The position numbers were made by a program, and so were the translations under genes. A model generated the notes under the pieces. The model was not told where the DNA came from. It was given only the letters and a program-made list of their open reading frames with translations, and ran no database searches. DNA of 6,979 nt, from the NCBI GenBank assembly GCA_031256755.1, contig JAIRPZ010000046.1, positions 1 through 6,979 of the forward strand, given 5' to 3'. This DNA is from Planctomycetaceae bacterium (GTDB lineage Bacteria; Planctomycetota; Planctomycetia; Pirellulales; Thermoguttaceae). This document shows positions 6,246-6,979 of the stretch, in pieces (the first letter of the stretch is position 1; every line of letters begins with the position of its first letter).

Positions 6246-6410
6246 CTAACCTAGTACAACATCTCTGTTAAGGATTACAAAAACAAATTTCGTTCTCAAG
6301 AGATAACGTTTCCGGCAATTGCGGTACGGATACGTCATTATCTTGAATACTTTTACTTTTGCATTAAGCCGCTCGATGAACGCCCACTCTCCTGATACAC
6401 AACGGTTGTA
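6246..6410 (-). pseudogene. C-terminal remnant of an IS5-type (DDE_Tnp_4-like) transposase
   Basis: Between an in-frame TAA at 6411-6413 and a TAG at 6246-6248 the minus strand reads 54 codons. They begin YNRCVSGEWAFIERLNAKVK, continue with VFKIMTYPYRN and CRKRYLLRTK, and end in VILNRDVVLG. This matches the end of IS5-family transposases, whose last block has the form YNR..S..R..(I/V)E....K.F+I....YRN+++R..L....I...N, including the Glu that is the last residue of the DDE triad (Glu13 of this fragment). A typical Arg before the FIE segment is Trp here (GEW for GER). Upstream in the same frame only LALEK and then another stop are found, and the DD residues and N-terminal domain are absent. It is therefore a non-functional fragment. 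The assignment is from recalled family patterns, without a search. Confidence 0.6.
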
Positions 6411-6726
6411 TTACTTCTCCAATGCCAGCCGGCATCTTCAATTGCTTTCGCTTTTGCCATTGCCGGTCGAAGTGTTTTTCGTCTTCAAAGACCGCTGTAT
6501 TCATGACAAAAGACCACGCCCAATTCGTTTCCCCTGCATAACATGCTTTGTCCGCCGCCAAAAGGTAATAAGATAACTCGGCAAAATCAACAAGGACAAA
6601 ATCCCGGACAGAAAGCAGAGTAAACCGGTTTGAAACAAAGAGCGGTTTCTCATCTCGGAATTCCCTGTTATTGTAAAGCCCGTGTGCGGAATTGTTAAAA
6701 AACCGGTTATCAAGTACAACGGACAC
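6364..6726 (-). CDS. Doubtful 120-codon ORF, possibly a truncated gene
   Basis: The ORF begins with GTG and has no ribosome site. Its codon choice (CGG, GTC, TTT, GCG) resembles the neighbours, and the middle (DFAELSYYLLAADKACYAGE, then NWAWSFVMNTAVFEDEKHFD) looks protein-like, but I recognise no family. Two points speak against an intact gene: the GTG lies in the loop of the intrinsic terminator at 6697-6737, and the last 16 codons run into the transposase remnant in a different frame. It could be the surviving middle of a gene whose end was replaced when the insertion sequence arrived. A competing frame, 6501-6653 on the same strand, encodes 50 residues with one hydrophobic stretch (GLLCFLSGILSLLILPSYLI) between basic ends. 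I cannot decide between them, and both may be non-coding. Confidence 0.28.
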   Translation of the reverse strand: MSVVLDNRFFNNSAHGLYNNREFRDEKPLFVSNRFTLLSVRDFVLVDFAELSYYLLAADKACYAGETNWAWSFVMNTAVFEDEKHFDRQWQKRKQLKMPAGIGEVIQPLCIRRVGVHRAA

Positions 6727-6737
6727 CGATAACCGGT
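6697..6737 (-). terminator. Intrinsic terminator of the gene ending at 6750
   Basis: On the minus strand ACCGGTTATC (6737-6728) and GATAACCGGT (6711-6702) form a perfect ten-pair stem around a 16-base loop. It is followed at once by five T (6701-6697) and then AAC. It begins 12 bases after the TAA of the upstream minus-strand gene, the expected place for a rho-independent terminator. There is no T-run in the plus direction, so it works one way only. Confidence 0.7.
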
Positions 6738-6749
6738 CGGAAAAAATCG

Positions 6750-6979
6750 TTAGGGGATCGTATCGAAAGGTACCGGTTTTACGGGAAGAACAGGTCCGCT
6801 TCCGCCCTTCTTCGTTCCGGCTTCCGCCTTTTTATCTATCGCCTTTTTCATCAATTCCGCAATCGTATCGAAAATCTGACCGCCGATTTTTGCCTGCCCG
6901 GAAAACGAATCCCCGGAAAATTCCGCCGTCATCACAACACCGCTTTTTTCACCGGCTTTCGCCAAAACCGCACAAACAT
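6750..6979 (-). CDS. C-terminal end of an unrecognised protein (5' end beyond window)
   Basis: The frame is open from the window edge to a TAA at 6750-6752, giving 75 visible residues. The TTG at 6965 is probably an internal Leu codon rather than a start, because the frame continues upstream (VCAVLAKAGEK...). The visible part starts with a strand-like segment (SGVVMTAEFSGDSFSGQAKI). A helix follows (IFDTIAELMKKAIDKKAE), then a Gly/Lys-rich linker and a Pro-rich tail ending PVPFDTIP. This layout resembles the ends of planctomycete exported or envelope proteins in general, but no family is recognised. A strong intrinsic terminator follows, so this is the last gene of its transcript. Confidence 0.72.
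   Translation of the reverse strand, partial: VCAVLAKAGEKSGVVMTAEFSGDSFSGQAKIGGQIFDTIAELMKKAIDKKAEAGTKKGGSGPVLPVKPVPFDTIP

Overview
The window looks like chromosomal DNA from a planctomycete of moderate, roughly balanced GC content. This is inferred from three things: two consecutive minus-strand genes for large Sec-exported proteins, one of which matches (from memory, no search run) a secreted family seen mainly in Planctomycetes; an adenylosuccinate lyase of the long, eukaryote-like type; and weak or absent Shine-Dalgarno sequences before most starts. A host-associated member of the phylum is possible but not shown.

Layout. (1) 1-1925, minus: a secreted, uncharacterised protein, complete at its N-terminus and cut by the window edge probably close to its C-terminus. 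A sigma70-like promoter lies at 1947-1975. (2) 2102-4321, minus: a secreted beta-propeller (WD40/YVTN-like) protein with an unrecognised C-terminal domain. A promoter at 4369-4398 fixes its start at 4321 rather than at the longer 4423 option, and the -35 box overlaps a near-perfect palindrome. (3) 4322-4715: an unusually busy divergent intergenic region with tandem TGACAT repeats, GC-rich hairpins, what looks like the frameshifted remnant of a small gene on the minus strand, and a stem-loop that could form an H-type pseudoknot just ahead of purB. (4) 4716-6137, plus: purB, complete, the only confidently named gene. (5) 6138-6749: no convincing intact gene. It holds the C-terminal end of a decayed IS5-type (DDE_Tnp_4-like) transposase and a doubtful 120-codon ORF whose start lies inside an intrinsic terminator. 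(6) 6750-6979, minus: the C-terminal end of an unrecognised protein, followed by that terminator.

The genes do not form an obvious pathway. purB is a housekeeping purine gene transcribed alone and divergently from the two exported-protein genes, each of which has its own promoter. I see no defence system, CRISPR array, tRNA or rRNA. The most interesting material is the 390-bp intergenic region upstream of purB and the conserved secreted protein at the left edge.
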